Positions 26,373-34,146 of a DNA stretch of 64,000 bases are shown in pieces. The stretch is from positions 1 to 64,000 of the forward strand of contig JACFOH010000001.1 in assembly GCA_019454405.1 (NCBI GenBank), read 5' to 3'. The position numbers and the translations under genes were made by a program. The DNA is from Promineifilum sp. (GTDB lineage: Bacteria > Chloroflexota > Anaerolineae > Promineifilales > Promineifilaceae). Every line of letters begins with the position of its first letter. The first letter of the stretch is position 1. A model generated the notes under the pieces. It had not been told where the DNA came from and did not search any database. It saw nothing but the letters and a program-made list of their open reading frames with translations.

Positions 26373-27263
26373 ATGTGGGATACATTTATCGTTAACCCCA
26401 TGATCAATGCCCTGCTATTCTTTTATGATTTGCTGGGCAACAACTTTATTCTGGCGATCGCCGTTTTCACGGTCGTGATTCGTGTCATCACGCTGCCGCT
26501 CAATATGCGTCAGCAGCGATCCATGATCAAGACTCAGGAAATGCAGCCGCAGATCCAGGCGATTCAGAAGAAGTACCGAGATAATCCTCAGAAAATGCAG
26601 GAGGAGTTTCGGAAGATTGGCTATAACCCGGCCGATACCTTGACCGGATGTTTGCCGACCCTCATCCAGTTCCCGATCCTGATCGGCCTCTACCGCGCCA
26701 TTATCATTGTGTTAGGCTCGACACCGCAATCCCTGTTTGAATTGGTGCCGCGTGTCTATTCGTCGATCAACCTGGCGGGCCTGATCCCTGTCGAGAATAA
26801 ATTCCTCTGGATGAACCTGAGCCAGCCGGACACCCTCTTCATACTGCCCATCGTTGTATTTGGTAGTATGTTCCTGCAACAGAAACTGCTAACGCCTTCC
26901 ACGCCGGCGAATGACCAGAAGGATAATCCGGCGGCGGCGATGAACCAGTCAATGCAATATACTATGCCGTTGATGTTCGGCTTCTTCTCGTTGCAGTTCC
27001 CGGCCGGCCTGTCCATCTACTTCATCCTGGCCAACGTCATCGGTATCGCCCAGGGCCTCTACATGCGTCACGTTATTGACAAGGAGAAGGCTGAGCTTGC
27101 TGCGCGCGGCAAGACGGGAACCCCCTACATCATCGATGCCGAGGATGACAAGCCGGCTCCGTCGAAGAGTAAGGCACCGGCCAATAGTTCGGGCGGGAGC
27201 AAGAGCAAATCAAGCAGCAGCCAGACCAGCTCTAGTCGCAAGAAGCGCTCTGCGAAACGGTGA
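26373..27263 (+). CDS. yidC: Membrane protein insertase YidC
   Basis: Inserts and folds membrane proteins together with or without SecYEG. At 296 aa it is the short form without the large periplasmic P1 domain of proteobacterial YidC. The conserved core begins GNNFILAIAVFTVVIRVITLPLN, with the hydrophilic-groove Arg in that segment, then coiled QKKYRDNPQKMQEEFRK and later PAGLSIYFILANVIGIAQ. The C-terminal tail is rich in Ser, Lys and Arg, as is common for ribosome contact. Confidence 0.95.
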   Translation: MWDTFIVNPMINALLFFYDLLGNNFILAIAVFTVVIRVITLPLNMRQQRSMIKTQEMQPQIQAIQKKYRDNPQKMQEEFRKIGYNPADTLTGCLPTLIQFPILIGLYRAIIIVLGSTPQSLFELVPRVYSSINLAGLIPVENKFLWMNLSQPDTLFILPIVVFGSMFLQQKLLTPSTPANDQKDNPAAAMNQSMQYTMPLMFGFFSLQFPAGLSIYFILANVIGIAQGLYMRHVIDKEKAELAARGKTGTPYIIDAEDDKPAPSKSKAPANSSGGSKSKSSSSQTSSSRKKRSAKR

Positions 27264-27269
27264 TCGACC

Positions 27270-28088
27270 ATGGCATCATTCTCTGGTAAGGAAATTGAAT
27301 CTCGCGGACCGACCGTTGACGCGGCCGTCGCCGCTGGGCTGCTTCGCCTGGGTCTCGAACGCAATGATGTAGACGTGATTGTGATCGACGAAGGGAGTCG
27401 TGGCCTTCTAGGTATCGGTAGCCGTGAGGCGATCGTTCGCCTTATCGCGAACCTACCCGCTGCCGCCCCATCTCCTGCTACACCTCCGCCTGCTCCGCCG
27501 AAACCGATTGTTAAGCAAGCGCCGCCGCCCTCCAAGCCGGCCAGTAAACAATCTGCGCCGGCGGAACATGATGATGACGGCGAATCTACCGTCCCGGCTG
27601 ATACGACTGAAGAACTTGAAGATGAGCAGCAGGCGGCTGTGGAAGTGCTCTCCGCGCTTTTGGAGAAGATGCGCGTCGATGCCGAGATCTCCAGTTATGT
27701 TACGGAGCCGGATGATCTAACCAGCCAGCGCGTCAATATTGTTGATATCAAGGGGGAGGATCTTGGCATCCTCATCGGTCCTCGAGGCGAGACGCTCGAC
27801 TCGCTCCAATTCCTCAGCCGCCTGATGGTGGCTCATAAGCTTCATCGTCGGGCCAACTTCGTCGTCGATGTCGAGGGCTTCCGCAAGCGACGCGAGCAGG
27901 CGCTGACGCGTCTGGCCGAGCGCATGGCTGACAAAGCGCGTCAGCGGAATGAGCCGATTACACTCGAGCCGATGTCGGCTTATGAGCGTCGTATCATTCA
28001 CATGACTCTGCGTGATTCTTCCGATGTCTATACTGAGAGCACCGGCGAGGGCAAGCAGCGCCGCGTGCGCATCTTCCCCAAGAAGTAA
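27270..28088 (+). CDS. jag: Jag/KhpB (SpoIIIJ-associated) RNA-binding protein
   Basis: This 272-aa protein has the three standard parts: Jag-N domain (1-50, FSGKEIESRGPTVDAAVAAGL), a KH domain (about 150-205, VNIVDIKGEDLGILIGPRGE) and an R3H domain at the end (LEPMSAYERRIIHMTLR). Between them is a Pro/Ala and then acidic linker of about 75 residues, probably disordered. In firmicutes KhpB binds many RNAs and influences cell elongation. It lies six bases after yidC and is followed by a strong terminator. Confidence 0.93.
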   Translation: MASFSGKEIESRGPTVDAAVAAGLLRLGLERNDVDVIVIDEGSRGLLGIGSREAIVRLIANLPAAAPSPATPPPAPPKPIVKQAPPPSKPASKQSAPAEHDDDGESTVPADTTEELEDEQQAAVEVLSALLEKMRVDAEISSYVTEPDDLTSQRVNIVDIKGEDLGILIGPRGETLDSLQFLSRLMVAHKLHRRANFVVDVEGFRKRREQALTRLAERMADKARQRNEPITLEPMSAYERRIIHMTLRDSSDVYTESTGEGKQRRVRIFPKK

Positions 28089-28114
28089 CGCGCTGCTTGC
28101 TATCCAGAAAATAG

Positions 28115-28148
28115 AACGGTCGTGCCTATGACTACAGGCACGACCGTT
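28115..28148. terminator. Bidirectional terminator between jag and serA
   Basis: AACGGTCGTGCCT (28115-28127) pairs with AGGCACGACCGTT (28136-28148), a perfect 13-bp stem with an 8-base loop. On the plus strand TTGCTTTG follows; on the minus strand CTATTTTC follows. It serves the convergent ends. Confidence 0.85.
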
Positions 28149-28178
28149 TTGCTTTGTTGGGTAAATGCCCCGAGATGA

Positions 28179-29765
28179 TTAGAGCTTCACAACTCTGACC
28201 TGCGTCACGGCTTCGATCCGGGCGAGTTCGTTTAGAGTGGCTTCGGGCGGCTCGTTATCGAGGGTGATAAAGGAGAGCGCTTCGCCCCCCGGCTTGACAC
28301 GGCCTAAACGCCATTCGCCGATATTGATCTTATGGTCGGCTAATAGCGTCCCGACCTGACCGATGACTCCGGGAACGTCCCGATTCTGCATAATAAGAAT
28401 AATCCCCTCGGGGCGGACCTCCAGCCGATACTCGTCAACCTGCACGATACGCGGTTCGCTGCCGCCAAATAGTACGCCTCCGATTAGTCGTTGGCCGCCC
28501 TTCCAGATTGCTCGACAGGAGACCAGGTTAGGGTAGTCCAGTCCAACAAGTCCCATTGTCTGCGTGGTTGTCAGGCCTGCTTTATTGGCCAATATCGGCG
28601 CATTGACATAATTAACCGGCACGTCACTCGTGGATTCCAGCACGCCTTTTAGCAGGCCTACGCCAATGGCTCGTACAAGCCGGCCGACCGCATCGCCATG
28701 AACCTGAATCTCTAGCCGTGTGATAGGTCCTTCGGCTATGGCTGCATGAAACCGGCCAATAGTTTCTGCCAATTCCAGATATGGCTTGACGGTGGCGAAA
28801 TCTCCATTGAGTTCGAAGGACAGGTTGACTGCGTGTGAAAAATCTGTGCCACGCAGCGCCGACACTACCTGCCTGGCGATCATCGTGCCGACTTCCTGCT
28901 CTGCTTCATGGGTGCTCGCGCCGAGGTGGGGGATGTGGATGACATTGGGCAGACCGATGAGTGGATGGTCGGGGGGAGGCGGCTCGCTAGAGTAGACATC
29001 GATGGCCGCGGCCGCCAGCTTGCCGCTCTTCAATGCGGCCGCTAACGCCTGTTCGTCTACCAGCTTGCCTCGAGCAGTATTAATTAAGATAGCTCCGTCC
29101 TTCATCCGGCCAATCGTTTCTTCGTTGATGAGTTGAGTTGTTTCCGGCGTCAGGGTAGCATGAAGCGTCACGTAATCTGATTGAGCCAGCAGATCGTCGA
29201 GGTCGACTAACAAGATGCCAAACTCGCGCGCTGTTTCTTCAAAGGCCCAGGGGTCGTAGGCCAGTACGTCCATGCCGAAGGCCCTGGCTCGTTCAGCTAC
29301 CAGTTTGCCTACTCGTCCGAATCCGATGCAACCCAGGACCTTATGATGGAGTTGATTGCCGATGAACTCGTTACGTCGCCATTCGCCAGCTTTCAAGGAG
29401 TCGTGCGCCGGGAGGATATTGCGGCTGACCGCCAGCATCAAGGCCATCGTCAATTCAGCTCGGGCCAGGCTGTTTGCGCCTGGTGTATTCATGACGAGGA
29501 TGCCCCGCATTGAGGCGGCTTTGATATCGATATTATCGATTCCTACGCCGGCGCGCCCTACCACACGTAATTTCCCGGCGGCGGCCAATACGTCATCCGT
29601 CACTTCTGTGCCGCTACGGACGACTAATGCGTCGTATTCGGGGATGATGTCGATCAGCCCATCCCGGCTTAGGTCTGTGTGGATATCTACGCGGACGTCT
29701 GGATATTTACTCAATTCGTCGAGCGCGGCCGCGCCCAGTTTGTCGGAAACGAGTATGCGATACAT
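28179..29765 (-). CDS. serA: D-3-phosphoglycerate dehydrogenase
   Basis: First step of serine synthesis: oxidises 3-phosphoglycerate with NAD. The 528-aa long form has the catalytic and NAD domains (KLRVVGRAGVGIDNIDIKAA, VLGCIGFGRVGKLVAERA, LINTARGKLVDEQAL, HIPHLGASTHEAEQEVG with catalytic His). An ASB intervening domain follows (about 320-450), then a C-terminal ACT domain (from about 455), which usually gives serine feedback control. It lies 62 bases downstream of serB on the same strand. Confidence 0.96.
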   Translation of the reverse strand: MYRILVSDKLGAAALDELSKYPDVRVDIHTDLSRDGLIDIIPEYDALVVRSGTEVTDDVLAAAGKLRVVGRAGVGIDNIDIKAASMRGILVMNTPGANSLARAELTMALMLAVSRNILPAHDSLKAGEWRRNEFIGNQLHHKVLGCIGFGRVGKLVAERARAFGMDVLAYDPWAFEETAREFGILLVDLDDLLAQSDYVTLHATLTPETTQLINEETIGRMKDGAILINTARGKLVDEQALAAALKSGKLAAAAIDVYSSEPPPPDHPLIGLPNVIHIPHLGASTHEAEQEVGTMIARQVVSALRGTDFSHAVNLSFELNGDFATVKPYLELAETIGRFHAAIAEGPITRLEIQVHGDAVGRLVRAIGVGLLKGVLESTSDVPVNYVNAPILANKAGLTTTQTMGLVGLDYPNLVSCRAIWKGGQRLIGGVLFGGSEPRIVQVDEYRLEVRPEGIILIMQNRDVPGVIGQVGTLLADHKINIGEWRLGRVKPGGEALSFITLDNEPPEATLNELARIEAVTQVRVVKL

Positions 29766-29827
29766 CGCTAAATCACCTCATCATCGAGATGTTTGGATTG
29801 AAGACGATGAATAACTCGACCTGTCCC

Positions 29828-30664
29828 TTACTGCGGGTCAAGTAACGCTTTCTGGAACCTTGATTCGAGTTGTTCATCATTAAAGGTTATGGCTCCTTGA
29901 TGGAGTAAATGTCTGACTTTGGAAGCAAGCAATTGGTATTCCGTGGTCCATGTGCCCAGGGTGCGCAACGCCCCTGGCCCACCGGCCAGCGCTAGTAAAG
30001 GGGCCAGACTCTGGCTCTCAAGATAGGCCGGCGCGGCTTCCCGAACCTTCGCCCTGGCGGCTACGCCACCGTATCCGACAAATAGATCGACTGCTTCCGC
30101 AGCGTGATAGTCGCTCATGCCGTCTCCGATCAGTAGTGAGCGGCCGCGCTGATCGCCCATTAACTCTCGAACGATTTGTGCCTTGCCGTCACTAACGGTC
30201 AGCGCCCCTGCTGTATAGGTCAAATAGAGTTGGTCGTCTGTTTGCGGTCCCTCCCACCATTGACCTGATAGCTCGTTATAGGCGATGTGGACGGCTCGGA
30301 TTCGATCGCGCGGCACGCCCAGAGAGATGCCAAACTCAGCAACTGGTTCGAGCAACCCGCCGCTGATGATATAGACCTTGTGACCCAATTTGTGGAGCGC
30401 ATCGATAACCAGATCCGCATCTTCCACCATGTGCCGCTTGTAGGCATTTCGTAAATCGAAGACTTGCCGGCGAGTGGGTTTCAATGCTTGCAGTCGCTCG
30501 GCATAGATCTCATCCAGATCGACCTCGCCATCCATGGCCGCCTGAGTCAAGGCTTCCACTCGCCGGCGTTTATCTTCGGTGTCAGCCAGCACATCGATGC
30601 CCTCGATCGTGGTCAGAGTGGAATCACAATCGAAAAAAACATGTTCAAAGGGTGGCCAGCGCAT
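29828..30664 (-). CDS. serB: HAD-family phosphoserine phosphatase (SerB-like)
   Basis: This HAD phosphatase (278 aa from ATG 30664) has the DxDST nucleophile motif (VFFDCDSTLTTIEGIDVLAD) near residue 10, a helical cap, VYIISGGLLEPV, and GDGMSDYHAAEAVDLFVGYGG for magnesium. Adjacent serA makes the phosphoserine phosphatase assignment likely, although related HAD enzymes use other substrates. The frame extends to 30703, but ATG 30664 gives the normal N-terminus. Confidence 0.82.
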   Translation of the reverse strand: MRWPPFEHVFFDCDSTLTTIEGIDVLADTEDKRRRVEALTQAAMDGEVDLDEIYAERLQALKPTRRQVFDLRNAYKRHMVEDADLVIDALHKLGHKVYIISGGLLEPVAEFGISLGVPRDRIRAVHIAYNELSGQWWEGPQTDDQLYLTYTAGALTVSDGKAQIVRELMGDQRGRSLLIGDGMSDYHAAEAVDLFVGYGGVAARAKVREAAPAYLESQSLAPLLALAGGPGALRTLGTWTTEYQLLASKVRHLLHQGAITFNDEQLESRFQKALLDPQ

Positions 30665-30761
30665 AATGAATACCTGAGCTTGATACACGAGGTGTGCGAC
30701 CACGATCGGTTCGTGACTGCCTTACGCTCGTGATGAATTTTCCTGGTCGAAAGTTTATCTG

Positions 30762-31694
30762 CTATTGAATGACTCTTCCAGATGTGGACGATGTGAGGTG
30801 TTGCTCCACTAGTCGAGTTAACCCCTCATGAAGTGAAACACGAGCTCGCCACCCGATCAGCCTGGCCGTGTGCTCTATGTCAGCCGCTTGCCGCGCGACT
30901 TCGCCAGGTCGATCGGTTAAAGCGCCGATCTTCGGACGGCCGCCGTGTCCGACCAATCGGTATATTCGCTCAACTACCTCGCGCACGCTGGTCGATTGAC
31001 CGCTACCCAATTCAACGGTTTCGCCCGGTGGCAACTCTGCATTCAGTAGCGTCAGGAGGCCCGCCACGACGTCGTCGATGTAGATCCAGTCTTTTTCCTG
31101 CTCTCCCGAGGTCATCGAGAATTCGTCGCCCGCCAGCGCTGCGTTCAACGCAGACGGGACCAACAGATTGGCCGGTTGGCCGGGACCATACGCCTGGAAG
31201 ATCATCGCCCCATGAATGGGCCACCGCGAGGTGCGCGCGTACATGCGGCAGAATGTCCAGGCTGCCGATTTGCTGGCTGCATAGACGTTCATCGCCACTC
31301 GTTCGCCTGGCGTTCGCGCCACGATCAGTTGTTTCACGTCTAATCCATCTGATTCGAAGCAGGCTCGCAGGAGATTCAATGTGCCCTCCACATTGTGACT
31401 GAGAGCCATATTGACGTCGAGGAATGGATCGCTGACACCGGCGGCGGCCAAATGGAGTACCCGATCCGGCCGAGCCTGCCGTACGGCATGGGCCGTGTGC
31501 TGGTAATCACGAAGATCAGCGTAGGCCACATGATATCGCGAGCGTAATTCATCCAGCGGCGCGGGAAGGGGGCGAGCGTCGGCGGGCTGTCCTCGCAGCA
31601 GAAGCGTGACGTCGGCTTGCTCCGTCAATTGGGGGACAAGAGCACGAGCGATGAAGCCGGATCCTCCGGTGACGAGGATACGCGTGCGGCTCAT
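30762..31694 (-). CDS. NAD-dependent sugar epimerase/dehydratase (extended SDR)
   Basis: This 310-aa extended short-chain dehydrogenase has the Rossmann motif ILVTGGSGFIARALV and catalytic YxxxK in VYAASKSAAW. It shows the family segments HNVEGTLNLLRAC, QAYGPGQPANLLVPSALNAAL and the DWIYIDDVVAGLL substrate-binding region. It probably modifies a nucleotide sugar. Its four-base overlap with the CDP-glucose-dehydratase-like gene suggests sequential action on a CDP-deoxysugar, such as an epimerisation or reduction. The precise product is not deducible. Confidence 0.78.
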   Translation of the reverse strand: MSRTRILVTGGSGFIARALVPQLTEQADVTLLLRGQPADARPLPAPLDELRSRYHVAYADLRDYQHTAHAVRQARPDRVLHLAAAGVSDPFLDVNMALSHNVEGTLNLLRACFESDGLDVKQLIVARTPGERVAMNVYAASKSAAWTFCRMYARTSRWPIHGAMIFQAYGPGQPANLLVPSALNAALAGDEFSMTSGEQEKDWIYIDDVVAGLLTLLNAELPPGETVELGSGQSTSVREVVERIYRLVGHGGRPKIGALTDRPGEVARQAADIEHTARLIGWRARVSLHEGLTRLVEQHLTSSTSGRVIQ

Positions 31695-32683
31695 AGATTG
31701 AGATACGATTGATACCAGGCCATCGTTTCTTTCAAGCCTTCAGCCAGGGTATATTGTGGGGCCCAGCCCAGCGTCTGTGTCGCTCGCTCGGGACTGAGGT
31801 ATTCATCCAATATCTCGTGCCTCACTTCATCGAGGATAATAGGCTCGAGTTCCGGGTAGTCTGATTGTGCGATGATGGTCTGGACGGCTTCCAGAGCCGA
31901 GGTGCCACATCCCGATCCAAGATTGAACGGCCGTCCGCGCACTTCCGGCTCGGTAAGCCTTTCGGCCAACATGAGATAGCCTCGTACTGCATCAGCCACG
32001 TATAGATAGTCACGTCGGAACGAACCGTTGGAACGAAGAACTGGAGGCTCTTGATTCAGGACACTCTTGATCGTCCCCGGGATGAGGCGATTCCAATTCA
32101 GATCGCCGCCGCCAAATAAATTCGAACAGCGTGTGACCGCGATGGCCAGCTCATACGTGTGGGCGAATGATTGGGCGATCAGATCGGCACAACTTTTGGA
32201 TACTTCATAAGGATGCCGCCCCTGCAAAGGATAATCTTCGTGGTAGGGCAGGTCGAGCTGTTCGCCGTAGGCTTTTTCGCTGCTGGCCACTACGACACCA
32301 CGCACTGAAGGTGTGTGTCGTATGGCCTCCAGCAGTAACCACGTGCCGCGAATATTGGTTTCGAAAGTCTCGATCGGCTCGCGATTGGCCACGCTGACGA
32401 TGGTTTGCCCGGCCAGATGAAAGACCGTGTCGATTTTTCGCTCCGCCAGAGAGCGTCTCAGGAGATCATAGTTGAGCAGATCGCCCGCTATTTGATCGAT
32501 ATGATCAATGAGACCCGTGCGAACGAGTTGAGAATCCGGTTCGAGCGTCCGGATGAGACCGGTAACGGCCGCGCCCTGTTTCAGCAACGCGGCCGTTAGC
32601 CAGGACCCTAGAAAGCCGGTGCAGCCGGTGATAAATACCCGCCGCCCGCGCCAGAAACTATCTTCGAACTCCGGTTGGCTCAA
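31691..32683 (-). CDS. rfbG: CDP-glucose 4,6-dehydratase-like enzyme
   Basis: This 330-aa extended SDR resembles RfbG, which forms CDP-4-keto-6-deoxyglucose. Features are VFITGCTGFLGSWLTAALL, VFHLAGQTIVSVANREPIETFETNIRGTW (split: VFHLAGQTIV; NREPIETF), catalytic YEVSKSCADL, and GGGDLNWNRLIPGTIKS, a segment I associate with RfbG. It may feed a deoxysugar pathway for surface polysaccharide, but no glycosyltransferase or nucleotidyltransferase gene is in view. It lies 28 bases downstream of folD. Confidence 0.75.
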   Translation of the reverse strand: MSQPEFEDSFWRGRRVFITGCTGFLGSWLTAALLKQGAAVTGLIRTLEPDSQLVRTGLIDHIDQIAGDLLNYDLLRRSLAERKIDTVFHLAGQTIVSVANREPIETFETNIRGTWLLLEAIRHTPSVRGVVVASSEKAYGEQLDLPYHEDYPLQGRHPYEVSKSCADLIAQSFAHTYELAIAVTRCSNLFGGGDLNWNRLIPGTIKSVLNQEPPVLRSNGSFRRDYLYVADAVRGYLMLAERLTEPEVRGRPFNLGSGCGTSALEAVQTIIAQSDYPELEPIILDEVRHEILDEYLSPERATQTLGWAPQYTLAEGLKETMAWYQSYLNL

Positions 32684-32711
32684 AAGTTAGTTCCTTGAGG
32701 ATGCAGAACCA

Positions 32712-33602
32712 TTAATTGCCTTGCTTGGCGAGGGCGATCTCGGCCGCTCGGAGCGTGTTCTTCATCAGCATAGCGATGGTCATCGGGCCAACGCCACCGG
32801 GTACGGGCGTGATGGCTCCAGCGACTTCTTTGGCTGACTCGAAATCTACATCGCCGACCAATCGATAGCCACGCTTGGCAGTCGGATCTTCCTTCTGGTT
32901 GATACCGACGTCGATGACGGCCGCGCCCGGCTTGAGCATGTCGCCAGTGATCATCTCGGCCCGGCCGATAGCAGCGATGACGATGTCGGCCCGGCGGATG
33001 TGGTCGGCCAGGTCGCGCGTACGGCTGTGGCAGATGGTGACTGTCGCGTCACGTTTCTGTAGCAGCATCGCCACCGGCAGGCCGACGATATTGGAACGGC
33101 CAACGACCACCGCCTCGGCTCCCTTGATCGGGATACCGCTTTCCTCCAGTAAGACGATGCAGCCGTAGGGTGTGCAAGGGATGAAAAGCGGGTCGCGTCC
33201 CTTCATGGCCAGCCGGCCGATATTGACCGGATGGAATCCGTCGACATCCTTCTCCAGGCTGATCGAGTTGAGGACGGCCTCTTCATCGAGATGCTTTGGC
33301 AAAGGTAACTGGACGAGGATTCCGTTCACAGTGGGATCGGCATTGAGTGAGGAGACGAGGCTCTCTACCTGCTCCTGAGTAGCGTCGGCAGGTAGCTCAT
33401 GACCGATCGAGCGGATCCCCAGTTCTTCGCAGGTCTTACGCTTGCTACGGACGTAGGTGTTTGAAGCAGGATCATCACCAACCAGGACAGTTGCCAGTCC
33501 AGGCGTATACCCGTGTTCTTCTTTCATACGGGCTACTGCTTGGCGAACTTGTTCGCGCATTTTCTCGGCAATGGCCTTGCCATCGATAATAGAAGCTGTC
33601 AT
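32712..33602 (-). CDS. folD: Methylenetetrahydrofolate dehydrogenase / methenyl-THF cyclohydrolase
   Basis: Bifunctional one-carbon enzyme interconverting 5,10-methylene-, 5,10-methenyl- and 10-formyl-THF. The 296-aa protein shows the catalytic region [16 protein letters not shown] (YxxxK), [13 protein letters not shown], and [16 protein letters not shown] for NADP, and ends with [19 protein letters not shown]. It also acts on the product of FtcD elsewhere in this window. The minus-strand order folD, two sugar genes, serB, serA joins serine and one-carbon supply. Confidence 0.96.
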   Translation of the reverse strand: MTASIIDGKAIAEKMREQVRQAVARMKEEHGYTPGLATVLVGDDPASNTYVRSKRKTCEELGIRSIGHELPADATQEQVESLVSSLNADPTVNGILVQLPLPKHLDEEAVLNSISLEKDVDGFHPVNIGRLAMKGRDPLFIPCTPYGCIVLLEESGIPIKGAEAVVVGRSNIVGLPVAMLLQKRDATVTICHSRTRDLADHIRRADIVIAAIGRAEMITGDMLKPGAAVIDVGINQKEDPTAKRGYRLVGDVDFESAKEVAGAITPVPGGVGPMTIAMLMKNTLRAAEIALAKQGN

Positions 33603-33629
33603 TTGTTTACCTTCCTATCAAAATGAAAA

Positions 33630-33655
33630 AAGCCTCCACTTGTGATGAGAGGCTT
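33630..33655 (-). terminator. Intrinsic terminator after small membrane protein gene
   Basis: On the minus strand AAGCCTC and GAGGCTT form a 7-bp stem around 12 bases and run into TTTTTTC. It separates the small membrane gene from folD. Confidence 0.8.
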
Positions 33656-33687
33656 GGATTTTAAAAAGAGGAGAAGGGAGGAGGTCC

Positions 33688-33885
33688 CTACTTCGGCAGA
33701 AGATTGGTGCCCATGAATTTATCGAGCCAGATGCCACAAACGATGGCCAGCGATAGAGCCGTAAAGAAGGTGTAGATAGGACCGTATTCGGCCGGTGATG
33801 TGCCGATGAGCATGGTGATCAGTACCGTCAGACCGAATCCTACCGCGAGTGAAATCGCTGCCAGAAGGAGCCGTTTTACCAGCAT
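33688..33885 (-). CDS. Small two-helix membrane protein, unknown
   Basis: This 65-aa protein starts at ATG 33885 (nine bases after GGAGG; an in-frame GTG at 33891 is too close to it). Two hydrophobic helices (about 8-27 and 36-54) are joined by a short polar turn SPAEYG. I do not recognise a family. It has its own extended -10 promoter and terminator, so it is likely a real, separately expressed gene. Confidence 0.6.
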   Translation of the reverse strand: MLVKRLLLAAISLAVGFGLTVLITMLIGTSPAEYGPIYTFFTALSLAIVCGIWLDKFMGTNLLPK

Positions 33886-33927
33886 GTGCACTTGCCTCCA
33901 GTTGTGTATTCCATCACAAACACGGCA

Positions 33928-33955
33928 ATTGTAGCAGATTGCCGCACAATCGCAA
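33928..33955 (-). promoter_or_regulatory. Promoter for the small membrane protein gene
   Basis: On the minus strand TTGCGA (33950-33955) and TACAAT (33928-33933) are 16 bases apart, with TGC immediately before the -10. An inverted repeat (CGGCAAT 33923-33929 / ATTGCCG 33938-33944) overlaps the -10 and could be an operator. Confidence 0.6.
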
Positions 33956-34012
33956 GATTTTTGGCGTTGCGCTGGCCGTCCCTTGGATATCAGGAAACCA
34001 TTAGATAATTAC

Positions 34013-34041
34013 CTAACATTTTGGAGGATTTGTGTTATAAT
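34013..34041 (+). promoter_or_regulatory. Extended -10 promoter for first ABC exporter pair
   Basis: TGT-TATAAT (34033-34041) with CTAACA 17 bases upstream. Because this element lies inside the longest reading frame (ATG 34021), it supports translation from GTG 34147 instead, leaving a leader of about 100 bases. Across 33892-34146 I see no other gene. Confidence 0.6.
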
Positions 34042-34146
34042 ACGGATCACGATCTATTTTCAACCTCAAGATGTCAAACCGATCTACCTCGCTCTCTATG
34101 GATGTTTTCGGTTTGCGTTCATAAAACCCACGCAGGGGGTAATCGC

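Noticed and set aside
30762-32683. An O-antigen or capsule biosynthesis locus
   Set aside because: Only two sugar-modifying genes are present, without glycosyltransferases, flippase or nucleotidyltransferase, so a locus cannot be claimed.
34021-34146. Longer N-terminus of the first ABC subunit
   Set aside because: A TATAAT promoter lies inside it, and GTG 34147 has a good ribosome site and gives the standard N-terminus.
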